From VGEM01 sp033764265 (lineage in GTDB: Bacteria > Pseudomonadota > Alphaproteobacteria > Rhodospirillales > Rhodospirillaceae), in NCBI GenBank assembly GCA_033764265.1, contig JANRJB010000441.1, forward strand, positions 1 through 14,039: DNA of 14,039 nt, read 5' to 3'. The translations under genes were made by a program, and so were the position numbers. Under the pieces are notes generated by a model, which was given only the letters and a program-made list of their open reading frames with translations, was not told the origin of the DNA and ran no database searches. Positions 5,331 to 13,140 of the stretch are shown here, piece by piece (position 1 is the first letter of the stretch; each line of letters begins with the position of its first letter).

Positions 5331-6473
5331 ATGACCAATGAGATGAACTACAAACAGCAAGGCGGCGGACCCTGGGGCGGCGGCGGTGGCGGCCCGTGGG
5401 GCGGCGGAGGCGGTGGAGGCGGCGGCAACCCCTGGGGTGGCGGCCGTTCGGGCGGCGGTGCGCCGCCTGACTTCGAGGAACTGATCCGCCGCAGCCAGGA
5501 CCGGGTCCGGCGCATGCTGCCCGGCGGCCTGGGCGGCGGCCGCAGCGTCATGGTAATCGCGGCGATTCTGCTGTTTTTCTGGGGCGTGAGCGGGTTTTAC
5601 CGGGTCCAGCCCGACGAACAGGGCGTGGAGTTGCTGTTCGGTCGATACGTCAAGACGACCCAGCCCGGTCTGAACTACTGGTTCCCGGCCCCGGTCGGCG
5701 AAGTCGTCACGCCCAAGGTGACGCAGACCAATCAGATCACGGTGGGCTTCCGCGGCACCGGTGCCGGCGTGCGCGACGTGCCCCAAGAGAGCTTGATGCT
5801 GACCGGCGACGAGAACGTGGTGGACCTGAAGTTCACCGTGCAGTGGCGCATCCGCGACGCCGGCGAGTTCCTGTTCAACATGCGCGACCCCGAAGCCACC
5901 ATCAAGATCGCCTCGGAAAGCGCCATGCGCGAGATCGTCGGCCGCAGCCCGTTGCAGTCGATCCTGGCCGACCAGCGCGAATCGGTGGCGCAACGCAGCG
6001 AGGAAGTATTGCAGGTGATGATGGACGGCTACGGCGCCGGCGTGACCATCCTGGACCTGCAGATCCAAAGCTCCGATCCGCCCAAGGAAGTGATCGACGC
6101 CTTCAACGACGTGCAGCGGGCCAAGCAGGACCAGGAGCGCCTGCAGAACGAAGCTCAAGCCTACCGCAACGACATTGTGCCGCGCGCCAACGGTGAAGCC
6201 TCGCGCATGATCCAGAACGCCACGGCGCAGAAGGAGCGGCTGATCCGCGAAGCCGAGGGCCAGGCCGCGCGTTTCAACGCCTTTTATGAAACTTATGTCG
6301 CGAACAAGGACCTGACGGTGCGTCGCATGTACCTCGAGGCGATGCAGGAAGTGCTGAGCCGTTCCGAGAAAGTGATCCTGGACGAAAAAGGCAGCGGCTC
6401 GGGTGTCGTGCCTTACCTGCCATTGCCCGAATTGCAACGACGCAGCCAGCAACAGCCGGGAGGCGGCCAATGA
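5331..6473 (+). CDS. hflK: HflK, membrane subunit of the HflKC complex
   Basis: A 380-residue type II inner-membrane protein of the SPFH/band-7 family. With HflC it forms a cage around the FtsH protease and modulates membrane protein degradation. Residues 11-43 are a Gly/Trp-rich cytoplasmic tail with three PWGGG repeats, typical of HflK. A conserved helix FEELIRRSQDRVRRM (48-62) follows, then one transmembrane segment (VMVIAAILLFFWGVSGFY, 73-90), then the SPFH domain with QPDEQGVELLFGRY. A charged coiled coil rich in Ala, Glu and Arg (about 250-330) includes AQKERLIREAEGQAARF. I start at ATG 5331 because the frame upstream is not protein-like; ATG 5343 is possible. The stop overlaps the hflC start by 4 bp, so the two subunits are translationally coupled. 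Confidence 0.95.
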   Translation: MTNEMNYKQQGGGPWGGGGGGPWGGGGGGGGGNPWGGGRSGGGAPPDFEELIRRSQDRVRRMLPGGLGGGRSVMVIAAILLFFWGVSGFYRVQPDEQGVELLFGRYVKTTQPGLNYWFPAPVGEVVTPKVTQTNQITVGFRGTGAGVRDVPQESLMLTGDENVVDLKFTVQWRIRDAGEFLFNMRDPEATIKIASESAMREIVGRSPLQSILADQRESVAQRSEEVLQVMMDGYGAGVTILDLQIQSSDPPKEVIDAFNDVQRAKQDQERLQNEAQAYRNDIVPRANGEASRMIQNATAQKERLIREAEGQAARFNAFYETYVANKDLTVRRMYLEAMQEVLSRSEKVILDEKGSGSGVVPYLPLPELQRRSQQQPGGGQ

Positions 6474-7345
6474 CATCGACCCGTTCGGTCGTCCTCGGCG
6501 TCGTCGCCGTGGTGGTGGTGTTGCTTCTGTCCGGCTCGTTCTACACCGTGCGGCAGACGCAGCAGGCGCTGGTCCTGCAACTCGGCCAGCCGCGTGATCC
6601 GGTGCTGGAGCCCGGCCTGAAGTTCAAATTGCCGTTTATTCAGAACGTCGAATTCTACGACCGGCGCATCCTCGACCTCGATCCGCCGGGCCAGGACATG
6701 GTGCTGGTCGATCAGCGGCGCATCAACGTCGATTCCTTCCTGCGCTACCGGATCGTCGATCCGCTCAAGTTCTACCAGGCGGTGCGCTTCGAGAACAATT
6801 TCCGCGATCGCTTCGGTGCCATTCTCAACGGCGCGGTGCGCGACCGCGTCGGTCGCGCCGACCTGCGCGACCTGCTCGGCGAGCAGCGCCAGAACGTGAT
6901 GCGCGACATCACCGAGTCCGTCCGCCGCCGCGCGCCCGAATTCGGCATCGAGGTGGTCGAGGTGCGCATCGGCCGCACCGACCTGACCGAAGAAGTGCTG
7001 CAGTCCACCTTCAACCGCATGCGCTCGGATCGTATCGCCGAAGCCGCGGAATCGCGCGGTCGCGGCCAGGAAGCCAAGGCCCGCATCGAGGCCGAGGCCG
7101 ACGCCGAGCGCACGGTGATCATCGCCGAGGCCGAGAAGCAGTCTCAAACCCTGGTCGGCGAAGGCGAGGCGAAAAGCCGCGATATCCTCAACGCCGCCCA
7201 CGGTCGCGATCCGGAGTTTTATGCCTTCTTCCGCGCGATGGAGGCTTACCGGTTCTCGCTGGCCTCGGGTACGACCATGGTTTTGTCGCCGGATTCGGAA
7301 TTTTTCCGCTTCTTCGACCAACTGCCCAAAACGTCGCCGCAATAG
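6470..7345 (+). CDS. hflC: HflC, partner subunit of the HflKC complex
   Basis: A 291-residue partner of HflK. One N-terminal transmembrane helix (VVLGVVAVVVVLLLSGSFY, 7-25) is followed by the SPFH domain starting VRQTQQALVLQLGQP and carrying EPGLKFKLPFIQNVEFYDRRIL. The coiled coil near residues 190-245 (RGRGQEAKARIEAEADAERTV) and the conserved DPEFYAFFRAMEAYRFSL segment support the call. The C-terminal TMVLSPDSEFFRFF matches the family end. ATG 6470 overlaps the hflK stop and has GGGAGG 6 nt upstream. The protein sits in the inner membrane with its SPFH part on the periplasmic side. Length and motifs are normal. degP follows 28 bp downstream. Confidence 0.96.
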   Translation: MTSTRSVVLGVVAVVVVLLLSGSFYTVRQTQQALVLQLGQPRDPVLEPGLKFKLPFIQNVEFYDRRILDLDPPGQDMVLVDQRRINVDSFLRYRIVDPLKFYQAVRFENNFRDRFGAILNGAVRDRVGRADLRDLLGEQRQNVMRDITESVRRRAPEFGIEVVEVRIGRTDLTEEVLQSTFNRMRSDRIAEAAESRGRGQEAKARIEAEADAERTVIIAEAEKQSQTLVGEGEAKSRDILNAAHGRDPEFYAFFRAMEAYRFSLASGTTMVLSPDSEFFRFFDQLPKTSPQ

Positions 7346-7373
7346 CGGTCCGCCGTAATCAGGGGAGGCGCGC

Positions 7374-8885
7374 GTGCACAGCCGACTTCGCAAATCCGCG
7401 GCGATGATCGCGGTTGGTGTGGTCCTGTCGTGCGGCGCCGCGCTGGCCCAAGGCGCGCCGCAGCCCGCGCCGTTCAGCTTCGCCGACCTGGCCGAGCGCC
7501 TGAGCCCGGCGGTGGTCAATGTCTCGACCACCCAGCTGGTCGAACGGCGCCGCGACGAGGGCGAGGAATTCGATCCCGAACAGCCGTTCGAGGACTGGTT
7601 TCGCGAATTCGGCCCCGACGGGCAGGACGGCGAACAACAGCCGCGCCGTCGCCGGCAGACCTCGCTGGGCTCGGGTTTCGTCATCGACCCGTCCGGCTAC
7701 GTCGTCACCAACAATCACGTCGTCGAAGGCGCCGACCAGATTTCGGTGATCCTGCCCGACGACAGCGTGCTCGAAGCCAAGCTGGTCGGGCGCGACGAAA
7801 AGACCGACCTGGCGCTGCTCAAGGTCGAACCCAAGGCGCCGCTGCCGGCGGTGCCGTGGGGCGACTCCGACCGGGCCCGTGTCGGCGACTGGGTGATCGC
7901 GATCGGCAATCCGTTCGGCCTGGGTGGTTCGGTCACCACCGGCATCATCTCGGCGCGCGCACGCGACATCAGCCAAGGCAATTACGACGACTTCCTGCAG
8001 ACTGACGCGGCCATCAACCGCGGCAATTCAGGTGGGCCGCTGTTCAACCTGGCCGGCGAGGTGATCGGCATCAACACCGCCATCTATTCCTCGACCGGCA
8101 CCAACGTCGGCGTCGGCTTCGCCACTTCGTCCAATCTGGCCCAGCCGATCATCCGGGATTTGCGCGCGTACGGGCGCACCCGGCGCGGCTGGCTCGGCGT
8201 GCAAATCCAAAGCGTGATCGAGGACACCGCCACCAGCCTCGGCCTGCCCGCGGCGACCGGCGCGCTGGTGGCCACCGTCACCAAGGGCAGCCCGGCCGAT
8301 AAGGCCGGCATTCTCTCCGGCGACGTGATCCTCAGCTTCGACGGCAAGTCCATCGACCGCATGCGCAGCCTGCCGCGGATCGTGGCCGAGACCGAGATCG
8401 GCAAGTCGGTCACCGTCGAGATTTTCCGCAAAGGTGCGCGCAAGACCCTCCAGGCCAAGGTCGCCGAACTTGAGGACGAGCCACCGGCCGTGGTGGCCTC
8501 GATCTCGCCGTTGCCCCGGCGCGAGATGGAGCGCACCGAGCTGAATTCCCTGGGCCTGACGGTGATCGACCTGACCGACAGAGTGCGCGAGCGCTTTGAC
8601 ATTCCGGAAGGCATCAACGGAATCGTCGTGGTCGATGTCGACGACGACAGCGACGCGGCCGAGAAAGGCCTGCGCCGCGGCGACGTGATCGACGAAATCC
8701 AGCAGATGCAGGTGGCGACCGCCGCCGACGCCGAAGCCGCGCTGGCCGCGGTCGCCGCGCGCAAGGTGGTGCTTTTGCGGGTGCAGTCGGGCGAGAACAT
8801 CCGCTTCGTCGGCGTCAAGGTCGCCGAGTCAACGGCTGAGTCATCGGACGATGGCAAACCGCGCGCCCGCAGCGAGCGCCGCTGA
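7374..8885 (+). CDS. DegP/DegQ-type periplasmic serine protease
   Basis: A 503-residue HtrA-family protease and chaperone that clears misfolded envelope proteins. The signal peptide ends near residue 26 (ALA-Q). The trypsin-like domain has the complete triad: His115 (TNNHVVEGAD), Asp145 (TDLALLKV) and Ser219 (RGNSGGPLFN). An acidic loop (55-95) inserted before LGSGFVIDPSGYV corresponds to the LA loop. PDZ1 covers about 271-365 (RGWLGVQIQ...GSPADKAGILSGDVIL) and PDZ2 about 393-483 (SDAAEKGLRRGDVIDEI). GTG 7374 is used with AGGGGAGG 5 nt upstream. The position behind hflC is conserved in alphaproteobacteria and fits joint envelope quality control. DegP, DegQ and MucD cannot be told apart from sequence alone, so the symbol is left empty. 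Confidence 0.95.
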   Translation: MHSRLRKSAAMIAVGVVLSCGAALAQGAPQPAPFSFADLAERLSPAVVNVSTTQLVERRRDEGEEFDPEQPFEDWFREFGPDGQDGEQQPRRRRQTSLGSGFVIDPSGYVVTNNHVVEGADQISVILPDDSVLEAKLVGRDEKTDLALLKVEPKAPLPAVPWGDSDRARVGDWVIAIGNPFGLGGSVTTGIISARARDISQGNYDDFLQTDAAINRGNSGGPLFNLAGEVIGINTAIYSSTGTNVGVGFATSSNLAQPIIRDLRAYGRTRRGWLGVQIQSVIEDTATSLGLPAATGALVATVTKGSPADKAGILSGDVILSFDGKSIDRMRSLPRIVAETEIGKSVTVEIFRKGARKTLQAKVAELEDEPPAVVASISPLPRREMERTELNSLGLTVIDLTDRVRERFDIPEGINGIVVVDVDDDSDAAEKGLRRGDVIDEIQQMQVATAADAEAALAAVAARKVVLLRVQSGENIRFVGVKVAESTAESSDDGKPRARSERR

Positions 8886-8905
8886 TCCCGGCCACCGGAC
8901 CTCCG

Positions 8906-9355
8906 ATGCGCGTCGACTTCTACCACCTGCAAGCCTCGCCGCTCGAGCACGCCCTGCCGCGCTTGTTGGAGCGTGCGCTACAAACCGAAGCCCGGGTGGT
9001 CGTTCTGGCGGGTTCGGAGGAACGCGTCGAGGCGCTGGCCAATCAACTGTGGACCTACAATCCCAATGCGTGGCTGCCGCACGGCACCGCCCGCGACGGT
9101 TTCGCGGGCGACCAGCCGGTGTGGCTGACCGACCGCGAGGAAAATCCCAATAGCGCCGCGATCCTGGTGCTGACCGACGGCATGGACGCGGCCTTCAAGG
9201 GTTCATTCAGCCGCTGCCTCGACCTGTTCGACGGCGCCGACGAACAGGCCGTGGCGGCCGCCCGGGCCCGCTGGACGGCGGCCAAGGACGCCGGTCATGA
9301 GCTGCATTACTGGCAGCAGACCCAGACCGGCGGCTGGGCCGAAAAATCCGCCTGA
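8906..9355 (+). CDS. holC: DNA polymerase III subunit chi
   Basis: A 149-residue accessory subunit of the replicative polymerase; chi links the clamp loader to single-strand binding protein. The sequence begins RVDFYHLQASPLEHALPRLL, as in the family, followed by VVVLAGSEERVEALANQLW, the conserved WLPHGTARD and QPVWLTD, then AAILVLTDG and RCLDLFDGADEQAVAAARARW. The C-terminal HELHYWQQTQTGGW is also typical. The length is normal. It starts 20 bp after the degP stop, so it is likely the last gene of the hflK operon. Its ribosome site is weak. The common partner pepA is not present here. Confidence 0.93.
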   Translation: MRVDFYHLQASPLEHALPRLLERALQTEARVVVLAGSEERVEALANQLWTYNPNAWLPHGTARDGFAGDQPVWLTDREENPNSAAILVLTDGMDAAFKGSFSRCLDLFDGADEQAVAAARARWTAAKDAGHELHYWQQTQTGGWAEKSA

Positions 9356-9386
9356 TACCGGTCGTCCGGGGGCTGGCGGAAGCGCG

Positions 9387-9415
9387 TTGCGCCGCACGGG
9401 CCCCTTGTCTATAAG
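9387..9415 (+). promoter_or_regulatory. Candidate ndk promoter
   Basis: TTGCGC (9387-9392) and TATAAG (9410-9415) are 17 bp apart, in the 102-bp gap between holC and ndk. The pair has the same architecture and almost the same hexamers as the hflK promoter. Transcription would begin near 9422. Confidence 0.5.
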
Positions 9416-9457
9416 CCCCCGACTCACCGCATCACACATCGGACAAAGACACCCGCC

Positions 9458-9880
9458 ATGGCCATCGAACGTACCCTGTCGATCATCAAGCCCGACGCCA
9501 CCCGCCGCAACCTGACCGGCAAGATCAACGCCCTGTTGGAAGAAGGCGGCCTGAGGATCGTCGCGCAAAAGCGGCTGCACCTGAGCCGCGCCCAGGCCGA
9601 GGCGTTCTACGCCGTCCACCGCGAACGGCCGTTCTTCAACAGTCTGTGCGCCTTCATGACCTCCGGACCGGTGGTGGTGCAGGTGCTCGAGGGCGAGAAC
9701 GCCGTCGCGCGCAACCGCGAGATCATGGGCGCCACCGATCCGGCCAAGGCCGCGCCCGGCACCATCCGCAAGTCGTTCGCCGAGTCCATCGAAGCCAACT
9801 CCGCCCATGGCTCGGATTCGGCTGACAACGCCAAGATCGAAATCGCGTTCTTCTTCGCCGGCATTGAAATCGTCGGCTAG
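9458..9880 (+). CDS. ndk: Nucleoside diphosphate kinase
   Basis: A 140-residue enzyme that transfers the gamma phosphate of ATP to nucleoside diphosphates through a phosphohistidine, balancing NTP and dNTP pools. The N-terminus AIERTLSIIKPDA includes Lys11. The active-site His117 is intact in the motif NSAHGSDS (114-121). The conserved stretches RPFFNSLCAFMTSGPVVVQVLEGENAV (57-83) and IMGATDPAKAAPGTIRK (89-105) leave no doubt. The length is standard for the hexameric or tetrameric bacterial enzyme. ATG 9458 starts the conserved N-terminus exactly. A long palindrome begins at the stop codon and may form the 3' end of the transcript. Confidence 0.98.
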   Translation: MAIERTLSIIKPDATRRNLTGKINALLEEGGLRIVAQKRLHLSRAQAEAFYAVHRERPFFNSLCAFMTSGPVVVQVLEGENAVARNREIMGATDPAKAAPGTIRKSFAESIEANSAHGSDSADNAKIEIAFFFAGIEIVG

Positions 9881-9950
9881 TGGTCCGATTCCAACATTCG
9901 CATCCCGGTTCATGGCGCAATATTGCGAACGTTGAAATCACAGGACCACT
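9879..9950. repeat. Long imperfect palindrome, repeat element A
   Basis: The outer arms are AGTGGTCC (9879-9886) and GGACCACT (9943-9950). Inner arms CAACATTCGCA (9892-9902) and TGCGAACGTTG (9924-9934) pair at 10 of 11 positions. The element begins within the ndk stop codon. Its left half is similar to the reverse strand of element B (shared core ACATTCGCATCCC). It looks like a copy of a dispersed palindromic repeat. As RNA it would fold strongly and could stabilise the 3' end of ndk mRNA. Confidence 0.75.
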
Positions 9951-9967
9951 CGAAACATTTGATTCGC

Positions 9968-10040
9968 GTGGAGCTTTGGATTTGACATTCGCCTCTCGGT
10001 TTTGCCGCAACTGGGGATGCGAATGTCAAATCCGCTCCAC
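9968..10040. repeat. Long palindrome, repeat element B, inverted relative to A
   Basis: The left arm GTGGAGC (9968-9974), a TTT bulge, and GGATTTGACATTCGC (9978-9992) pair perfectly with GCGAATGTCAAATCC (10019-10033) and GCTCCAC (10034-10040). This gives 22 base pairs with one 3-nt bulge. The reverse complement starts TGGAGCGGATTTG and then ACATTCGCATCCC, closely matching element A. It lies directly upstream of purN. Confidence 0.8.
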
Positions 10041-10076
10041 TCGGTCGTGGCCGGCCGGACGGGACGGAGCGCGGCG

Positions 10077-10700
10077 ATGACGCCCCTGCCGCCGCGCCCG
10101 CGCCTGGCCTTCATGGCGTCGCACAACGGCAGCAACATGCGCGCCATCGTCGCGGCCTGCCGCGACGGCACGTTGGCGGCCGAGCCGGTGTTGGCGATCA
10201 GCAATAACCGCGACAGCCCGGCGCTGGTCTGGGCGCGGGAAAACGGCCTCGCCGCCGTTCACCTTAGCGCCGCGGTCGCGGGCTCTGACGACGCACTCGA
10301 TGCCGCGATCGAGCAGGCATTGTGTCGCCATCGCATCGATCTCGTGGTCCTGGCCGGTTACATGCGCAAGCTGGGTCCGCGCACCTTGGCGGCCTACAAG
10401 AACCGCATTCTCAACGTGCATCCCGCCCTGTTGCCGAAATTCGGCGGGCAGGGGATGTACGGCCGCTTCGTGCACGAAGCGGTCCTGGCCGCGGGCGAGG
10501 CGGTGACCGGCGCCACCATCCACGTCGTCGACGGCGAATACGATCACGGCCCGGTGGTCGCCCAGGCCGACGTGCGGGTCATGCCCGATGACTCGCCCGA
10601 CACGCTGGCGGCGCGCGTGCAGGCCAAGGAACGCGATCTGTTCCCCGACACGCTGCGCCGTATCATCGCCGGCGCGATCGACCTGGACCGGCTGGCTTAA
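10077..10700 (+). CDS. purN: Phosphoribosylglycinamide formyltransferase
   Basis: A 207-residue enzyme that transfers a formyl group from 10-formyltetrahydrofolate to GAR, the third step of purine synthesis. Residues 11-21 AFMASHNGSNM replace the usual SGxGSN phosphate loop but keep its outline. VLAGYMRKLGP (91-101) and ILNVHPALLP (111-120) hold Asn113 and His115, and Asp156 (EYDHGPVV) completes the catalytic set. The stretch KFGGQGMYGRFVHEAV (121-136) differs from the usual proteobacterial FKGLHTHERAL and recalls PurN forms outside the proteobacteria. I chose ATG 10077: ACGGAG lies upstream, and the frame before it runs into repeat element B. The stop overlaps that of convergent purM by 4 bp. 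Confidence 0.9.
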   Translation: MTPLPPRPRLAFMASHNGSNMRAIVAACRDGTLAAEPVLAISNNRDSPALVWARENGLAAVHLSAAVAGSDDALDAAIEQALCRHRIDLVVLAGYMRKLGPRTLAAYKNRILNVHPALLPKFGGQGMYGRFVHEAVLAAGEAVTGATIHVVDGEYDHGPVVAQADVRVMPDDSPDTLAARVQAKERDLFPDTLRRIIAGAIDLDRLA

Positions 10701-11812
10701 GCCCTCAACTCCAAGTCGGCGACGCTAAAGCTGACGCCGAGCGGTTCGATCACCACCCGCTTCGGGCCCGCTTCGACACGGCCGGCGATCCATGCGGTGA
10801 TGCCCTGCGCCTTGGCGATCGCGACCGTCCGCTCGGCGTCGCCGGGGGCGACGAACAGCGCGAAGCCCGCGCCCATGTTGAATGTGCCGTAGGCCTCGGC
10901 GTTGCTCTGGCCCGCGGCATCCTGCAGGAACGACAACACTGGCGGCACCGGCGGCACCACCGTGAACCGATACGTGAACGGCGCGGCGTGGCGCATGATC
11001 TTGCGCCAGCCGTGGCCGGTGATGTTGGCGCTGTAGTGCGGCACCACGTCGGCGGCGAACAGTGCCTCGGTGACGGGGGCATAAAGCACAGTGGCGTCCA
11101 ACAGCGCCTCGCCGTACATACGGCCGTCGGCGATGCGTGTGGCGTAGCCGTCGGGTAGGCGTTCGGCCACCTTGCGCGCCAGTGACACGCCGTTGGCGTG
11201 GATACCTGACGACCCCAGCAGGACGATCGTATCGCCGGCCGACAACTTGTCGGCGATGGTCAGGCGGTGCTTCGGCCGAACGATACCGACGCACGAGGCC
11301 GCAAGGTCGATGGTGGTCTCGTTGACGACGCCACCCAGGCTGGGTGTCTCGCCGCCGCCCCACACGACGTTGCAGGCATCGCACGCGGCCTTCCAGCCGC
11401 GCACCAGGTCGGCGGCGCGTTGGTTGTCGTCGAACCAGGCGCTCGACCCCGCCGCCCAGTAGGCGTGCACCGACACCGGCGTCGCGCCCACGGTGATGAT
11501 GTCGTTAACAGCCATGGCCAGGGTGTCCTGGGCCAGGGCGTCGAAGTAGGTCTTGCCCGTGATCGGCCGCATGGCGTCGGCGATCAGAACCTTGGTGCCC
11601 AGGCACTCGGTGATCGAGGCCAGATAGAACTCGCCCATGTCGACCACATAGGCCGACTCGCCGCGCGAGGCCGCCACCTCGCGAAATCCGGTGTGCGCCA
11701 GGTTGGGGGCGGTGTCCCTGGCGGCGCGTTGCGCGTCGATTTTCAGGGGGTCGATTTTGCCATAGTCGACCCCGGCGTCGTGGTAGGTTAAACCGTTGCG
11801 CGGATGCGACAT
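10697..11812 (-). CDS. purM: Phosphoribosylformylglycinamidine cyclo-ligase, divergent form
   Basis: A 371-residue AIR synthase homologue that closes the imidazole ring using ATP, the fifth step of purine synthesis. GLTYHDAGVDY (7-17) matches the family start. MAVNDIITVGATP (100-112) and LGSSGIHANGVSLARKV (199-215) are well conserved. Two hallmarks differ: the usual DGVGTK reads ECLGTK (69-74), and GGETAEMPG reads GGGETPSLGG (152-161). C-terminal NITGHGW and AYGTFNMGAGFALFV agree with the family. ATG 11812 gives the proper N-terminus; the frame is open far upstream only because it runs through the opposite gene. No good ribosome site is visible. It converges on purN, whereas purM and purN usually run together. 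A divergent orthologue or an AIR-synthase-related enzyme is possible; purN next door favours PurM. Confidence 0.85.
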   Translation of the reverse strand: MSHPRNGLTYHDAGVDYGKIDPLKIDAQRAARDTAPNLAHTGFREVAASRGESAYVVDMGEFYLASITECLGTKVLIADAMRPITGKTYFDALAQDTLAMAVNDIITVGATPVSVHAYWAAGSSAWFDDNQRAADLVRGWKAACDACNVVWGGGETPSLGGVVNETTIDLAASCVGIVRPKHRLTIADKLSAGDTIVLLGSSGIHANGVSLARKVAERLPDGYATRIADGRMYGEALLDATVLYAPVTEALFAADVVPHYSANITGHGWRKIMRHAAPFTYRFTVVPPVPPVLSFLQDAAGQSNAEAYGTFNMGAGFALFVAPGDAERTVAIAKAQGITAWIAGRVEAGPKRVVIEPLGVSFSVADLELRA

Positions 11813-11845
11813 TTGCGGGACCGGACGCGACGCCGGACAAGGACG

Positions 11846-13117
11846 ATGTGGCAGGATTCGCCCCTCGGGGGCGCGGGCACCATACTGGATCGAACTGGCT
11901 TGGCAAGCATCGGCCGCCGTCTGGCGCTGGCATTGGCCCTGGCGCCGACGCTCGCGTTCGGGGCCGCGTCGGCGGCGTCCGCGCAGGCGGTCGAGGCGAT
12001 GCCACCGGCCGCTGCCGCCCCGTTCGATCCGTTTCTGGTGTCCGCTGTGCCGGTCGACGTCACCGCCAACGACACCGTCAGCGCCCGCGAACGCGGTCTG
12101 CTGCAGGGCCGGGTCGCGGCCTTCCGCCGATTGATGGAGCGGCTGGTGGCGCGCGACACGCTGGCCACGCTGCCGCTGCCGACGCCAACCGAGATCGTCG
12201 ACATGGTGCAGGAGTTTTCCATCGCCAACGAGCGCAGTTCCGCGGTGCGCTACTTGGCCGACCTCAACGTGAAATTCAATCCGATCGCCGTGCGCAGTTT
12301 CCTGGGCGCGCGCCAGGTGGCGTTCGCCGAACTGGCCAGCCAGCCGCTGGTGGTGGTGACCGTATTGCAGGCCGACCCCTTCACGCCGCCGGTGCTGTGG
12401 TCCGACCCCGATCCATGGGCGGCGGCCTGGACACGCGTGCTGCCGCGCGACGGCCTTGTGCCGTTCGTGCTGCCGTTGGCCGACATCGCCGACTTCGCGG
12501 CGTTGACCGTCGACCAGGTGCTGGGCCGCGACGCCGAGGCCTTGGCGCGTTTCGCCGCGCGCTACCAGGCCGGCGGCGTGCTGATCGCCACCGCCGCGCG
12601 CACCGTGGAAAGCGCCGACGCGATTCAGGTCTCCGTGACCGAGGTGCGCAATTCGGGCGCAGTCTTTGACGCGATGGTGCCGATGGCGGGCTTGGGTGCG
12701 CCCAGCCCCGACGACGCATTGGCGGCCGCTGCCGCGGCGGCGGCCGAGCAGGTCGAGGAAGCTTGGAAAAGCCGCAACATGCTGCAGTCCGGCGTCGGCG
12801 GCGATGTGGTGGCGATGGCCGACGTCGTGCAACTGTCCGACTGGCTCGACATCAAGGCGCGGCTGGAACAGGTGCCGCTGGTCAGCCGGGTCGAGATGCA
12901 GGCCATGACGCGTCGCCGCGTGCAGATGGCCATCACCCACGTCGGCACGGTCGCTCAGCTGCAATCGGCGATGGCGCTGCAAGCGCTCGATCTGCGCGAC
13001 GCGGGCGGCCTGTGGACCGTCATGCCGGCCCGGCCCAAGGTGGTCGAGCAAGCTCCCGGCGTCGGCCTGTCCGATCTGGCCACGCCCGAGGCAGCCCCGC
13101 CGTCGGCCTTGCCCTGA
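11846..13117 (+). CDS. DUF2066 domain-containing exported protein
   Basis: A 423-residue protein from ATG 11846. The N-terminus holds a signal peptide: IGRRLALALALAPTLAFGAASAASAQA, with cleavage likely after the last ASA or AQA. The rest matches what I know of DUF2066, including VTANDTVSARERGLLQGRVAAFRRLMERL, the IVDMVQEFSIANERSS segment, LADLNVKFNPIAVRSFL, and a later domain with DWLDIKARLEQVPLV. The function is unknown; it is presumably periplasmic. ATG 11804 is also in frame but would overlap the start of divergent purM, and TTG 11900 is a shorter alternative. AAGGA lies only 2 nt before ATG 11846, so the start is uncertain. The gene sits between purM and hdaA, an order I associate with alphaproteobacteria, and hdaA follows after 23 bp. 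Confidence 0.8.
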   Translation: MWQDSPLGGAGTILDRTGLASIGRRLALALALAPTLAFGAASAASAQAVEAMPPAAAAPFDPFLVSAVPVDVTANDTVSARERGLLQGRVAAFRRLMERLVARDTLATLPLPTPTEIVDMVQEFSIANERSSAVRYLADLNVKFNPIAVRSFLGARQVAFAELASQPLVVVTVLQADPFTPPVLWSDPDPWAAAWTRVLPRDGLVPFVLPLADIADFAALTVDQVLGRDAEALARFAARYQAGGVLIATAARTVESADAIQVSVTEVRNSGAVFDAMVPMAGLGAPSPDDALAAAAAAAAEQVEEAWKSRNMLQSGVGGDVVAMADVVQLSDWLDIKARLEQVPLVSRVEMQAMTRRRVQMAITHVGTVAQLQSAMALQALDLRDAGGLWTVMPARPKVVEQAPGVGLSDLATPEAAPPSALP

Positions 13118-13140
13118 CGGCACGCACCGTCACCGCCGAA

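Noticed and set aside
5361..5460. GGC-rich low-complexity repeat in hflK
   Set aside because: The Gly/Trp-rich tail is an ordinary trait of HflK and does not need a mobile or tandem-repeat explanation.
5217..6476. Long minus-strand frame opposite hflK
   Set aside because: It mirrors hflK codon by codon, has a His/Arg/Ala-rich shadow composition and lacks any recognisable domain or ribosome site.
11813..13123. Minus-strand extension of purM over more than 430 codons
   Set aside because: It is a shadow of the DUF2066 gene, rich in Arg, Gln and His as expected of an antisense frame in GC-rich DNA.
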